DNA of 64,000 nucleotides from Stenogyne calaminthoides (lineage: Eukaryota > Streptophyta > Magnoliopsida > Lamiales > Lamiaceae). Every line of letters starts with the position of its first letter. Positions within the stretch are counted from its first letter, which is position 1. The stretch spans positions 1,226,453 through 1,290,452 of the forward strand of contig JBBCBC010000030.1 of NCBI GenBank assembly GCA_037126765.1. The letters are read 5' to 3'. The notes beneath the pieces were generated by a model. The model saw nothing but the letters and a program-made list of their open reading frames with translations, ran no database searches and was not told where the DNA came from. A program made the translations under genes and the position numbers. Shown in pieces: positions 1 through 10,646 of the stretch.

Positions 1-479
1 AAAGAAATTAAAGATTTCTTGGAAAGAAAAATTAAATTCAAATCTAATATAAATTTTGTAAAGATATGAGAAGAAGTTGGATAAAATTTTGGAATTTTAA
101 TATAAATATCTTTTGAAAATGTTGAAAGATAGATTTGAATTTTAAAAGTATTGGAAAAATCTCTAAGAGAAGTTTTCAAAAAAAAAAAATATATATATAA
201 TATAACTGGGGGAAAATGTTTCTGTAGGACAATAATTTGGGAGGGGTCGTATTTTAAGGACAATAATTCTGCGGACTTGAAAATATAGGACAATATGTTT
301 TAAAATCTGTAAATGTAGGACAATTGAGCCCGAATAAGCCCAAATCAGGTTAAAATATCATGTGAGGTTTAAAATAAAACACAACCCCCCTAAGTTAGGG
401 TCCTTAAAAAACATTATTCTAAGTTACTGTCCTTAAAAAATATTATTCCTAATATAACTGACTTTGAAAATTTTCAAGG
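1..479. other. AT-rich intergenic, no gene seen
   Basis: No coding similarity is visible on either strand. Around 377-460 a short segment occurs twice in imperfect tandem (a motif like GTCCTTAAAAAA followed by TATTATTC). A nearby stretch at 225-320 repeats a phrase meaning 'aggacaat' several times. The stretch ends where receptor-kinase sequence starts abruptly near 480. Confidence 0.6.
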
Positions 480-849
480 AATCTCATGGTGATGGATAGC
501 CAGGAGAATTTGGTGTGGCTGTTATTCTCCGCTTTGGGCCAAACCTGCACGGATTTATTTTTGGGCATCTCCCAAAAGGCCTCGTACCAATTGAGATAGT
601 GTTCATTCTAATAAACCCCATGATCCTCCCATATTATTTCGATGTGGGATATTGTTTGATACCCCCAACACAGAGTTTGGATTATCCATCAGACACGTAT
701 ATACCGAGCAACATGACCTTGGGATGGAACTACGTAACAGGGGCGGAGACTTAAGTATGGGAAACTCCATTTGACCCAACGGTTCTCTTGAGGTCCATGG
801 TGGGCCCCAATGGATGTGAAACAATCGGACCCAATCGAGGACCATTTAC
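480..849 (+). pseudogene. S-domain receptor kinase fragment psi-E (left arm, part 1)
   Basis: This is a decayed piece of the extracellular region of a G-type lectin receptor kinase. It can be followed by eye against the related copies at 13-16 kb, 22-24 kb and 31-32 kb: the B-lectin end (residues like FDYPSDTYIPSNMTLGWNY) and then the stretch before the EGF-like region. The beginning of exon 1 is missing, a 150-bp repeat is inserted at 527-676, and a block is deleted after 749, where the reading frame runs into TAA. A smaller deletion lies near 812. The fragment is cut by the gypsy-type element at 850 and continues at 3944. It is the left-arm partner of the minus-strand fragment at 31312-32411. 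It is non-coding as it stands. Confidence 0.85.
527..676 (+). repeat. short dispersed repeat, solo-LTR/TRIM-like, inserted in psi-E
   Basis: This block interrupts sequence that is continuous in the sister genes (GTGGC then AGAGTTT). It starts TGTTATTC and ends CCCAACACA, so TG...CA ends fit a small LTR. Phrases such as GGGCATCTCCCAAAAGGC and GATGTGGGATATTG are ones I recognise from a dispersed short repeat common in dicot genomes. No clear target duplication remains. The family assignment is from memory and not verified. Confidence 0.5.
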
Positions 850-1649
850 GCGATCCCAGCACTACCAACACTATAATCCATATTTTTTGTATGATTTTCT
901 GGAAATAAGAAGGTAAATTGCATATAGAGGAAAAGAGTAAGAGATCGAGAGATGAAGATTTGAAGAAATTGGGAGAGAGAAATAGATAGGAAGAGAGATA
1001 GTTAGAAGAGAGAGAATAGTTGTAATTTTTCTGATATCAAAATTCTACAACAAACTGTCCCTTAAAACAGAGAGTGGGGACCAAAGGGGCTTATCACAAT
1101 TTTAGGGAAATAAAGATACTGAAAAACAATTAAATGTAATACTGGGCTGAACTTTAATTATTTCTGGGCCCATTTGTTGGCCAACTCTTCAAGCCCAATT
1201 CCCTTTAAACACCACCTGAGGCTCAGACGAAAGCCACTCAGGCTCAGTAGAAAACCCCTCAGGTTCAGATGCAAACCCCCACCCCACCTGAGGCTCAGTA
1301 GAAAACCCCTCAGGCTCAGACGGAAACCCCACCTGAGGCTCAGTAGAAAACCCCTCAGGCTCAGATGCAAACCCCACCTGAGGCTCAGTAGAAAACCCCT
1401 CAGGCTCAGATGCAAACCCCACCTGAGGCTCAGTAGAAAGACCTCAGAAACCCCACCGAGGCTCAAGAGAAAACCCTCGTGCCGGGATGCAAACCCCACC
1501 TGAGGCTCAGTAGAAAGGCCCTCAGGCTCAGATGTAAACCCCACCTGAGGCTCAGTAGAAAACCACTCAGGTGCAATTCCCTTTATCCCCACTGACACTG
1601 AAAACCCCAATTTTATCTCTCCTTTCGTTCCCAACTCATGATCATGACA
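850..1649 (-). repeat. left LTR (3' LTR of the minus-strand gypsy-type element)
   Basis: It aligns by eye along its length with the right LTR. Its outer end reads TTTACGCGATCCC where the right LTR reads TGTAGCGATCCC, so the canonical TG terminus is lost. It contains a long run of 45-bp repeats (about 1205-1575) whose number and order differ from the other LTR. Confidence 0.85.
1205..1575. repeat. 45-bp minisatellite inside the left LTR
   Basis: Repeats alternate CCTGAGGCTCAGTAGAAAA and CCCTCAGGCTCAGATGCAA with CCCCA linkers. The unit is 45 bp, a multiple of three, so minus-strand frames stay open and read as 15-residue repeats (...EPEGFSTEPQVGFAS...). This periodic reading frame comes from the repeat and is not taken as a gene. 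Confidence 0.85.
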
Positions 1650-1740
1650 ATACTCCCCCGTTTTTTGAGATCCTTGTCCCCAAGGATCTAAATCGAGTAC
1701 AACTTATAAAAGTTGCATATAGATTGCATATTTCTGTAAT

Positions 1741-2290
1741 TTCCTAGTTGACCATTCCTACCATGACCCCATGAAAGAACTTCTCCTTTATCTGATACCC
1801 ACTGAGAATGATATCCACCACTAGCTATCTGAACTAATCGAACATCTTTGAGGCATGGAACATGTTGAGGTTTCCAGCCACCAATTTTATCACCCCTACC
1901 AAGCTCATAATTGGAGTTGGCGCCCCAGTTCCAGAGCTGCCCCTTTCAGTCAATGCCATTGTGAGAAAGCCACCACATGAAACAGCTGCCACCGGCACAG
2001 GCATTTCTTTGACATGAGAAGGTGTGCTGAGACCACCCGCAAAATCTGGGCCACGACCAGGACCAAGGCCTAATCTACCATTCCCTTCATCTCGTCCCCA
2101 AATGTATAGTTTGCCAGATTAGGTGATAGCAGCTGTGTGTGTACCATTGGTTGCGATATGGCACATTTCTTCATCCCAAGATCCTTCAACCGTATTTCCA
2201 TATCTATTGCTACTACCGAATTCACCAAGAAACTCAGCATTCTCTTGTTCAACAACACTCCTGATACAAGTTCCTCCACAGTATTCATTC
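1741..2290 (-). pseudogene. captured host gene fragment, RCC1-repeat protein
   Basis: On the minus strand the translation reads as RCC1 (regulator of chromosome condensation) beta-propeller repeats: HIATNGTHTAAIT, then SGKLYIWGRDEGNGRLGLG, then VPVAAVSCGGFLTMALTERG, then LWNWGANSNYELGRGDKIGG, then VRLVQIASGGYHS. The spacing and the motifs (GG.H..A, G.lYiWG, G.LGlG) are typical of the family. RCC1-family plant proteins include nuclear and signalling proteins such as UVR8 relatives. The fragment covers roughly two to three repeats. It has a TAA after AAIT (near 2118) and a one-base deletion near 1936, so it cannot be read through. No introns are seen, which fits capture of a spliced transcript. 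The upstream part is fused in frame to the gag-like frame. Confidence 0.85.
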
Positions 2291-3219
2291 CCTCCACTAT
2301 CAACAAGTCCAATAAGAATTCCGGAATTAACAAGTTTAATCAAGCTTGTATGATCCTCGAGTTCCACAAATTCCAGCAACTCTTCGTCGTCCACCTTATC
2401 TTGAATGTGTTGCTTGATTCTTTCATAGCCTTGTTCTAATCCCACTCTAATTTCTTCCAAATGATAAGGAGAAGGTTCAGTATCAGAATCCCCTGCCATT
2501 TCAATATGAGATAATTCCTCTTCTTCAATAGTTAACTTTTTAGTGATGGCTTCAATAGTTTCCAAATACTTCCTTCCTAGCTCAATTGTTTGTTGCAAGG
2601 TGGTTGGTTCAAACTTTGTGATGAGAGCTTGTGATTCTTCAGTGAGCCCATTAATAAAACTAGCAACAAAATACTCTTCAGAAAAATCCCTGTTGTTCAA
2701 TAGTAGCAACCCAACCTTCAATTCTACAAATCTTTCTACATAATCTGAGTAAGAACCACTGTGCCTTAATTTATCAAATTCTGAATTAATTTTAGCTTCT
2801 TTATATCCCTCAAATCTAGCAGATAACACTTCTAAAAATTGTTGCCATGTAATATCTACTTGTTTTAGCCTAGAATTTTGACACCAATGTGCTGCCTTAC
2901 CCTCAAAGTGCTCACACGCTAGTGTGATTTTTTGTGAATCCATTATATTAGGAATACATTTAAAATACCCATTGCATTTGAAGATTCAAAGCCTAAGACG
3001 AGTACCATCAAAATGGGGAAAATCGACTTTAGGTAAGGGGTTCATAGCTTGAATACCTTGGTTTTCCCACTTCTTTTCCTCCTTGAGCCGTTGATTAAGC
3101 TCATAACCCACAACCCGAGAATAGTTCGCTTTGATACCAATTGTAGCGATCCCAGCACTACCAACACTATAATCCATATTTTTTGTATGATTTTCTGGAA
3201 ATAAGAAGGTAAATTGCAT
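2119..3219 (-). pseudogene. gag-like frame (retrotransposon gag domain), fused to RCC1 fragment
   Basis: The minus-strand frame contains the hallmark opening of plant gypsy Gag proteins: PKVDFPHFDGTRLR..IFKCNGYF, then LACEHFEGKAAHWCQ, ITWQQFLEVLSARFEGYKE and YSDYVERFVELKVGLLLL, followed by a helical stretch ending near TEPSPYHLEEIR. A stop codon (at 2983-2985, where Trp is expected) splits it into two open parts, 2986-3219 and 2119-2943. The Gag part is followed without a break by host RCC1-like sequence from about 2290 down. Zinc knuckle, protease and the rest of pol are absent. The first Met of the upstream part lies in the LTR end, so the true start is uncertain. Confidence 0.8.
3128..3139 (-). 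other. primer-binding site for initiator tRNA-Met
   Basis: On the minus strand TGGTATCAAAGC lies two bases inside the right LTR. It matches the usual plant initiator tRNA-Met primer site with one substitution. It fixes the element's orientation as minus. Confidence 0.85.
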
Positions 3220-3943
3220 ATAGAGGAAAAGAGTAAGAGATCGAGAGATGAAGATTTGAAGAAATTGGGAGAGAGAATTAGATAGGAAGAAAGATAGTTA
3301 GAAGAGAGAGAATAGTTGTAATTTTTCTGATATCAAAATTCTGCAACAAACCGTCCCTTAAAACAGAGAGTGGGGACCAAAGGGGCTTATCACAATTTTA
3401 GGGAAATAAAGATACTGAAAAACAATTAAATGTAATACTGGGCTGAACTTTAATTATTTCTGGGCCCATTTGTTGGTCAACTCTTCAGGCCCAATTCCTT
3501 TTAAACACCACCTGAGGCTCAGACGAAAGCCCCTCAAGCTCAGTAGAAAACCCCTCAGGTTCAGATGCAAACCCCACCTGAGGCTCAGTAGAAAACCCCT
3601 CAGGCTCAGACGGAAACCCCACCTGAGGCTCAGTAGAAAACCCCTCAAGCTCAGATGCAAACCCCACCCGAGGCTCAGTAGAAAACCCCTCAGGCTCAGA
3701 TGCAAACCCCACCTGAGGCTCAGTAGAAAGGCCCTCAGAAACCCCACCTGAGGCTCAAGAGAAACCCCTCGCGCCTGGGGATGCAAACCCCACCTGAGGC
3801 TCAGTAGAAAGGCCCTCAGGCTCAGATGCAAACCCCACCTGAGGCTCAGTAGAAAACCCCTCAGGTACAATTCCCTTTATCCCCATTGACACTGAAAACC
3901 CCAATTCTATCTCTCCTTTCGTTCCCAATTCATGATCATGACA
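3142..3943 (-). repeat. right LTR (5' LTR of the minus-strand gypsy-type element)
   Basis: It runs from TGTAGCGATCCC to GATCATGACA. It holds its own run of the 45-bp repeats (about 3510-3865) with a different set of variants from the left LTR. Just outside it the pseudogene resumes with GACCATTTACGCGGGCATGCC. Confidence 0.88.
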
Positions 3944-4174
3944 GACCATTTACGCGGGCATGCCATCAGATAATTGCGATACGTACAATCTGTGCGGTGC
4001 TTACGGTCTCTGCAACATCGGGAACCTGTCATCTTGTGGTTGTTTGGGAAAATTTGTTCCGAGGGATTCCAGCGGAAAAGTTTGGTCACGTTCGGAGGAC
4101 GCCGTTGGAGTGCAGAGGAGACGCGTTCTTGAAGTACTCTGGAATTAAATTGCCAGACTCCAGAAACACGACTT
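3944..4174 (+). pseudogene. S-domain receptor kinase fragment psi-E (left arm, part 2)
   Basis: This continues the fragment interrupted at 850. Residues run from the EGF-like region (DNCDTYNLCGAYGLCNIGN, CGCLGKFVPRDSSGK) towards the PAN domain. After GKVW a deletion shifts the frame, so the expected WSNGCVRRMPLECRGDAF reads as an unrelated sequence. The same deletion is in the right-arm copy at about 31395, so it predates the inverted duplication. Similarity to the gene ends at a sequence meaning RNTT, and 4175-4260 is not receptor-like. Confidence 0.85.
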
Positions 4175-4639
4175 TGTTACATCTCTTTCAAAGACTTGCA
4201 TATTATTCGTTAGAAGTTTAATTTTATTTTATTAAGGAATTGGTATTTGACATTGACTGCTTGTTTACTTATTCATTTCCCCTGCAAATTTGTTTATAAT
4301 ATATTCATGTGTTTTAATAAATTGTTGATTTAATTATGTCTCCAAAAAGTCTACGGAAAATCGAGTTGTGACATGACTGGTGTACAATAAAAAATGAAGT
4401 GGAAATCATTTACAATACAAAGTCAAAGATCTGGAAAAGAATTTAGTTTTTAGTCATAAAATTTAACTTGTTGGACACAATTAAAGGCAATTATTACCAA
4501 ATACCAAGACCATGACGAAGTCAGTAGAAAAAAAAGACAAATTAGAAGTAGAAACGTGAACGAGAATACCATATAATGTGTATATGTATGATGAATACTA
4601 CTCCTATATTAGAGAGGAGCAGGCTTAACAACTGCAGGT
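4175..4639. other. 5' flank of gene A1
   Basis: AT-rich, with no coding frame. It is repeated in inverse orientation at 30845-31311 with few differences. A TATA-like string (ATATAATG) at 4571-4578 lies about 60 bases before the A1 start codon and could be its core promoter; nothing else supports that. Confidence 0.4.
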
Positions 4640-7600
4640 ATGTATAAAATTCCAAGAAATTCATCACACTCTGTATTGTTGATCTGCTCTCTCATAATCC
4701 ATGCAGTTTCTGCTGCTGCAATTGATACAATCACTTCTTCTAAGAGCATTAGAGATGGAGAAACTCTGGTTTCAACAGGTGGAATGTTCCAACTCGGGTT
4801 TTTCAGTCCTGGAAATTCCACGAATCGATACGTGGGCATATGGTACAACAACATAACAGTCCCGACGTACGTCTGGGTTGCTAACAGAGAAGTCCCGCTC
4901 ACGACTGCATCAGGTGTGTTAAGGGTCACAGAGCCTGGAATTTTGGCCCTTTTTAATGAGACTAATGGCACCATCATATGGTCGTCCAGCGCCACCAGAT
5001 TCCTGGAAAATCCAGCTGCACAGTTACTGGAAACAGGGAATCTCGTTGTGAAGGATGCTGTAGAGAATTTGATCATTTGGGAGAGTTTCGATTATCCAAC
5101 GGATACGTATCTACCAGACATGATGAGCTTAGGATGGAATTTGGAAACAGGGGTAGAGACGTACCTGTCGTCGTGGAGGAGCCCTGATGATCCAGCTCCT
5201 GGAAATTTTACTATTCATGTGGATCCAACTGGATATCCACAACTTGTACTGAAACAGGGGAAAAGTGTCCTGCGTAGGATGGGACCCTGGAGTGGGGAAG
5301 GATTCAGTGGGACGGCAGTTGGGATGATATATCTTCCGATATTAGTGATGAACAAGAGTGAGGTGAAGTTTGGAGAACATATTCTGGACCCATCGCTTGT
5401 TAGCATGCTTACATTGAGGCCGGATGGTGCTATACTGCGCCAGATATTGAATCATCAGACGAAATCCTGGACCCTTTATTGGAACTTGCCTTTAGATAGT
5501 TGTGATAACTACAATCCGTGTGGCGGATATGGGAATTGCAACATTGGATACACTCCACGCTGTAGATGTCTCGAGAGATTCGTGCCTAAAGATGACGAAA
5601 GTTGGAAAGGAGGGGATTGGTCGGATGGATGCGTTAGAAGGATACCGTTGAACTGTTCAGATGATGTGTTTTTGAAGTACCCTGGAATTAAACTGCCAGA
5701 CGCACGAAACTCGTCCATTGATGTAAAGGCGACGAGCCTTGAAGAATGTGAAAAGGAATGCTCGAGAAACTGTACTTGTGTGGCGTACGCACAGTTGAAT
5801 ATCAGTGGATCGGGAAGTGGATGCTTGTTCTATCACGGGGACTTGATTGACATCAGAACTATACCTTCCGGAGGTCTAGATCTTTACATCAGAATGTCTT
5901 ATGCAGAGAGAGGTAAGAATCTTGATACATGATTATTAATTATATAAGTACACATAATATGCAAATTTACACTTTTTCAACTTGCATTTCTCTTTTCTTT
6001 TTGCCCCTTAATTTTTAACTCATAAATATGTCCTTATCAACCTGGCACGGCCCGAAATTGGGTCCGGGGCCAGTCGGGACGTGTTTGAAAGTTGGAATAT
6101 GTGGTGGAATGGGAATGGGATTAAGGGAGAGGGGTAAAATGGTCACAAAATGGCATATGTGTGAGTTGAAAAGTCAAGGGGGCAGAAAAGAGTTAAAAAA
6201 AGGGCAAAAAAGAGTTTGTCCCATATAAATATGTATATCTCACATGTCATGCATTTGACTTCATTCACATTAGGATTGAATGAGAAAGTGTGTTTTAGAT
6301 GTATTGGTCCTATTTAACTTGAGAATAATTTGCGCTTTATATTGTGTTTTGATAGAAAAAGGTGGACGCTCTAAATGGAAAAAAAGAGTAAAACTCATAG
6401 CGAGTTTTGCATCAGTGGCAGGAATAGTTGTTTTGTGTCTGATTTTAGTTTTCGCAAAGAATAGGAAACGAATAAAAGTTGCAGGACTATTTAGTGGAAG
6501 CAGTGGCGAAGAAGCAGAGGTTCCATTCTTTAGCTTATCTTCAATTTTGAAAGCTACAGATAATTTTTCATTCATTAACAAACTTGGTGAGGGTGGATTT
6601 GGACCTGTTTACAAGGTACACTGCTAAAGTTTCTGTACATCTATTATGAAAAATGTTATGTTTAGCAGCCAACTAAAAGCACAAATTCACATTCACAAAT
6701 TGTGTCGGTAGGGCATGCTGGACGACGGGCAGGAAATTGCCGTGAAGCGCTTGTCAAAAACCTCGTCACAAGGAGTTGAGGAATTGAAGAATGAAGTGAT
6801 GTTGATTGCCAAACTTCAACATCGAAATTTGGTGAGGCTCCTAGGATGTTGTATTCAAGGAAATGAGAATATGTTGATCTATGAATTCATGCCCAATAAT
6901 AGCCTTGACTTGATTTTATTTGGTGAGTTCTTTGAAACTTTTGTTCAGTAACCAATTGTATGATCATACAATAAGAAAATACTAACTCCATTGCATGTTT
7001 AACAGATCAAACCAGACGCACATTATTTGACTGGGGAAAATGTTTCAATATAATCAACGGAATTGCCAAAGGACTTTTGTATCTTCACCAAGATTCCAGG
7101 TTGAGAATAATCCATCGAGATCTTAAAGCAAGCAACATACTGCTAGATGCCGACATGAACCCGAAGATATCCGATTTCGGCCTAGCCAGGAGTTTTGGAG
7201 GGAACGAGACTGAAGCTAAGACACATAGAGTTGTCGGAACATAGTAAGAAAGTCAACAAACTGATCAATCTAATTCTCATACGCATTCTTTTAACACCAT
7301 TTTCTTGTTAATTCTCTGTCACAGTGGATATATGCCCCAGAATATGTGATGAAGGGGTTGTTCTCAATCAAATCAGATGTGTTTAGTTTTGGCGTTCTTG
7401 TGATAGAAGTTGTGAGCGGAAAAAGAAACAGAGATTTCTCGCTTAAAGATAAAACTCTCAATCTTATTGGCCATGTAAATAACAATTCCTAGTTAATACT
7501 ATTATTCTTTTGGTCCCCATTTGTAGCAAACAATTAACACACCAATTGTTACAAATTATGTTGCACAGGCATGGACACTTTACAAAGAAGAGTGCCTAAG

Positions 7601-7874
7601 GGAACTAGTTGATGCATCTTTAGGCGATTCTTTCGACATAACTCAAGCATTGCGCTCAATCCACATAGGATTGTTGTGCGTGCAAGCATGTCCCGAAGAT
7701 AGGCCAAGCATGTCATCTGTGGTTTTAATGCTCGGAAATAAAGATGAATTGCCTGAGGCTAAACATCCTGCTTTTTTCACAGAAAGAGATGTGTCTGCCA
7801 CCGAGGGCTTTATTGGAAATAACATTGTATGTTCAGCTAATCAGGTTACCGTTACGATGCTAGATGGAAGATAG
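4640..7874 (+). pseudogene. G-type lectin S-receptor-like Ser/Thr kinase A1, single frameshift
   Basis: Six exons with GT-AG introns can be placed: 4640-5912, 6356-6615, 6712-6922, 7006-7243, 7325-7474 and 7569-7874. Exon 1 (about 424 codons, fully open) has a signal peptide (residues 1-27), a B-lectin domain (30-150), an S-locus glycoprotein domain (205-315), an EGF-like Cys cluster (288-310) and a PAN domain (340-420). Exon 2 gives a transmembrane segment and the Gly loop GEGGFGPVY. Exon 3 carries the ATP lysine (IAVKRLS). Exon 4 has HRDLKASN and DFG. Exon 5 is 150 bp, against 151 bp in A2: one T is missing before CCCCAG near 7333, which puts TGA a few codons later. The product would lose the APE region and the rest of the kinase C-lobe. 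Otherwise the gene is intact. It could be a recent pseudogene, or the deletion could be a sequence error. Confidence 0.88.
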
Positions 7875-8224
7875 AACACACAATTGCTCTACTTATTTGT
7901 AATATCTTATTTTTACATCTTGTTAAAATATAATCGTATGTTGTTCATGGTTTGTAGGATTTAATTGGTTATCTTATTTTCTAGAATTACTTATATTTTC
8001 AGTTATTCAGTTTCTTTTAATTTCGTCTTGTAAAGCACCAAATTATTTTCAACGTTTGTAGAAAATTAATAAATAAGCTTTTAGTTTCACATTCACAGAC
8101 ATTCTCTTTGCGCAATAGAATATAATTTACATGTCTAATTTGCTTTTCTAGAAAAAAATTATTAATCTTTGCGCAAAAATCAATATACATAAATATATAA
8201 GACACTTATCCATGTGTCTATATA
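7875..8224. other. 3' flank of gene A1
   Basis: AT-rich, with no coding frame. It is shared with the 3' flank of A2 (27203-27555, inverted) and partly with that of fragment D (19556-19730). Confidence 0.5.
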
Positions 8225-8902
8225 CAGTAAAAACTCCATACAGTCATATTGTCGGGACCGGAAAAAAATATTACTATAGGGAGGTTATTCTTAAATAGAG
8301 TTTTACATAGAAAAAAAAAATTTTTAGAAAAACAATAATACATTCAATATAATACATACTATACTACATGTAGGTAAATTTATTAACAAATTCATATATC
8401 TAATTAATATGAATTTGACTAAAATAAATGCATACACTTTCAAAATATATAAAATACATATATATCAACTAATATGCATGTACCTAGGAACTAAACAATA
8501 GTTATTGTTCACATGTGTATAAATGTTTGTTCAATACATGTGTATTTTTTATAAAATTAGTACACTTTTTCTATTTCAAGCAAATGACACCCAAGAATGT
8601 GTCAATACGGACGAGTTAGTACGTACATGCAAGTTGAAGGATGTAGTGATAAGTCGTCACAATTAATCATAAATAAATAGTTTAGGCCATCTTAATTGTA
8701 ATCATATATAAATTTTTATATATACTATAATTTATTCTTATATGGAGGCATAAATCCTTAAGACGGAACCAAGAAAAAATATGTCTTATTACAATATGGA
8801 GTTTATTCCTAAATATAATTGATCCCGAGTTACGACCATGATTTTTTATTACTATAGAGAGTTTATTCCTATATAGAGTAGTCCTATAGGGAATTTTTAC
8901 TG
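8225..8902. mobile_element. pogo/Emigrant-like (Tc1/mariner superfamily) non-autonomous element, left-arm copy
   Basis: The ends are CAGTAAAAACTCC and, inverted, CAGTAAAAATTCCC, each next to TA, the target expected for Tc1/mariner elements. Inside the left end is TTGTCGGGACCGG. These ends resemble the Emigrant/Lemi1 pogo-like family of plants. No transposase is seen in 678 bp. The same element is in the right arm at 26523-27202, so it was present before the inverted duplication. Confidence 0.7.
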
Positions 8903-8987
8903 TATATAGGGTTCATGTGTTCCATGTGGCCGCCATCACTCATCCAACCTAATTTTTAGAAACAGGGTCCATGTGTTATACACTAAG

Positions 8988-10081
8988 CAGGTCCGATCCT
9001 AGAAATTTAAATGCCTGAGCCGACTTTAATATTAGGCTCCTCATAACCTTTTTTTATATAAACTCAAATAAAAATTTAAATAATGTATAATGTATAATAT
9101 TTTTTCATATGAACTAAAAGACAATACAAAATTTAAATACTGTATAATATTAAAAAACTAAGCATTGATTTATAATATATGAATTCTGAAAGAATGCAAA
9201 ATTTTAAATAATGTATTATATTAAAAATTAATTAATTTTTGTTTTATCATTTATTGCAAGTGCAACACAAATTTAAGTCACTTCTTCAATATCAAGTTTA
9301 TTATTCTTTTTCAATATTCATATTTTTCTTCACCCAACAAATTCTCAGATCCTTTTTTACTCTGTATGATTACTTGTGTTATAAAATGTTTGTTATTTTT
9401 TCTCTTTTAATAATCAGACATATACTAAAAAGGCATGATAAATTCTCAGATCCTTTTTAATAGTCGGACATATACTAAAAATACATGATAAATTCTCAGA
9501 TCCTTTTTTTTTAAAAAGACATGATAAATTCTCAGATCCTTTTTTACTCTGTATTATTACTTGTGTTATAAAATGTTTGTTATTTTTCCTCTTTTAATAG
9601 TCAAACATATAAAATGTTTGTTATTTTTACTTGTGTTATAAAATGTTTGTTATTTTTTCAGATAATATACATAAAAAGACATGATAAATTCTCAGATCCT
9701 TTTTTACTCTGTATGATTACGTGTTATACTATTTTACACTGTATGATTACTTGTGTTATAAAATATTTGTTATTTTTCCTCTTTTAATAGTCAGAGATAT
9801 ACTAAAAAGACATGATAAATTCTCAGATCCTTTTTTACTCTGTATGATTACGTGTTATACTACCTTTGTAAAGAGAAAATATTTGTTATTTTTACCAGTC
9901 AGGCATATACTAAAAAGACAATGTCGATGTTGTAAAGAGAAAGCTTTTTCAATGTATGTTGTACATATAACAATAAATATATTATACTTATTATTTATTT
10001 AAAATTATAGGCCCCTAAAAATTGACGATAATTTCGGCCTGAGTCGACCGACTCGTCGGCTTCAAGGTAGGACCGGCCCTG
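8988..10081. mobile_element. hAT-like non-autonomous element with 8-bp target duplication
   Basis: The left end CAGGTCCGATCCTA and the inverted right end CAGGGCCGGTCCTA are imperfect terminal inverted repeats of hAT type. Both flanks carry the same 8 bp, ACACTAAG (8980-8987 and 10082-10089), the length expected for hAT insertion. The interior is AT-rich with tandem repeats and no transposase. Its left 443 bp also occur, inverted, at 25995-26437. Confidence 0.82.
9336..9910. repeat. imperfect tandem repeats inside the hAT-like element
   Basis: The phrase GATAAATTCTCAGATCC followed by TTTTTTACTCTGTATGATTAC and TAAAATGTTTGTTATTTTTCC recurs about five times with variable spacing. The small open frames here come from the repeat. 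Confidence 0.75.
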
Positions 10082-10515
10082 ACACTAAGAGGTGGAACAC
10101 CAGATATCGAATAGATTTCGCAACCCCGTATGTATCCTCCTATATAGCTGCCTGATTTGGTTGTGAGTGATTAATAGGTGCATGCAGTCGTCATAATAAT
10201 TGGTGTCCTACAATCAACCCAGAGCATAATTCCAAGTCTTATGGTCGTCGTTTCATTTTCTTTGCGACAGTAGGCCCGATGGCGTAATCTTGACGGAAAC
10301 TATCGCAGTCTTGCCAATTTTAAGAATAATCAAAATTTATTAATTAATAAAAAAGGAAAATGGGTTAAAGTTTTAAATTAATTACTAAAAGTAAATAAGT
10401 AAGAGGACTTCATACAAATAATATGATATATGATTAATCTTATCATGGTCCCACGGACTATTCGTGCCAAAATACTGGCCACTAGTGTTTGTTATCTATA
10501 TATATGAGATAAATT

Positions 10516-10646
10516 CATATGAGACGGTCTCATACATAAGACAGGGAATAACTTAACACAAATCACACTCATCCCTCGCAAAGTGTTAAAACGTCAATGT
10601 CCAACTTATGTCTCGTTTCACCGTGAGACCGTTTTATGCAAGTATG
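10516..10646. repeat. MITE-like repeat with GAGACGGTCTC ends, copy 1
   Basis: It begins CATATGAGACGGTCTCATAC and ends CACCGTGAGACCGTTTTATG, with a middle about GTGTTAAAACGTCAATGTCC. Related copies lie at 11160-11292 and 36024-36148. Exact ends and target duplications were not resolved. Confidence 0.55.

Larger units (their letters stand above)
850..3943 (-). mobile_element. Ty3/gypsy-type LTR retrotransposon, pol-less, carrying an RCC1 fragment
   Basis: Two matching LTRs (850-1649 and 3142-3943) flank 1.5 kb of internal sequence, and all coding similarity is on the minus strand. The right LTR has canonical TGT...ACA ends. Next to it lies a primer-binding site complementary to initiator tRNA-Met. 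At the other end, beside the left LTR, a purine-rich tract (AAAAAACGGGGGAG on the minus strand) fits the polypurine tract. The interior has a gag-like frame and a captured host RCC1 segment. No protease, reverse transcriptase, RNase H or integrase is seen, so the element could only have moved with help from elsewhere. It is inserted in the S-domain pseudogene: GACCATTTACGCG occurs on both flanks. Confidence 0.85.

Noticed and set aside
515..754. Open frame of 79 codons
   Set aside because: It reads through a dispersed repeat and a receptor-kinase pseudogene piece in a mixed frame, with no similarity along its length.
1158..1634. Long minus-strand frame with repeats like FSTEPQVGFASEPEG
   Set aside because: It lies in an LTR minisatellite whose 45-bp unit keeps frames open on both strands; not a gene.
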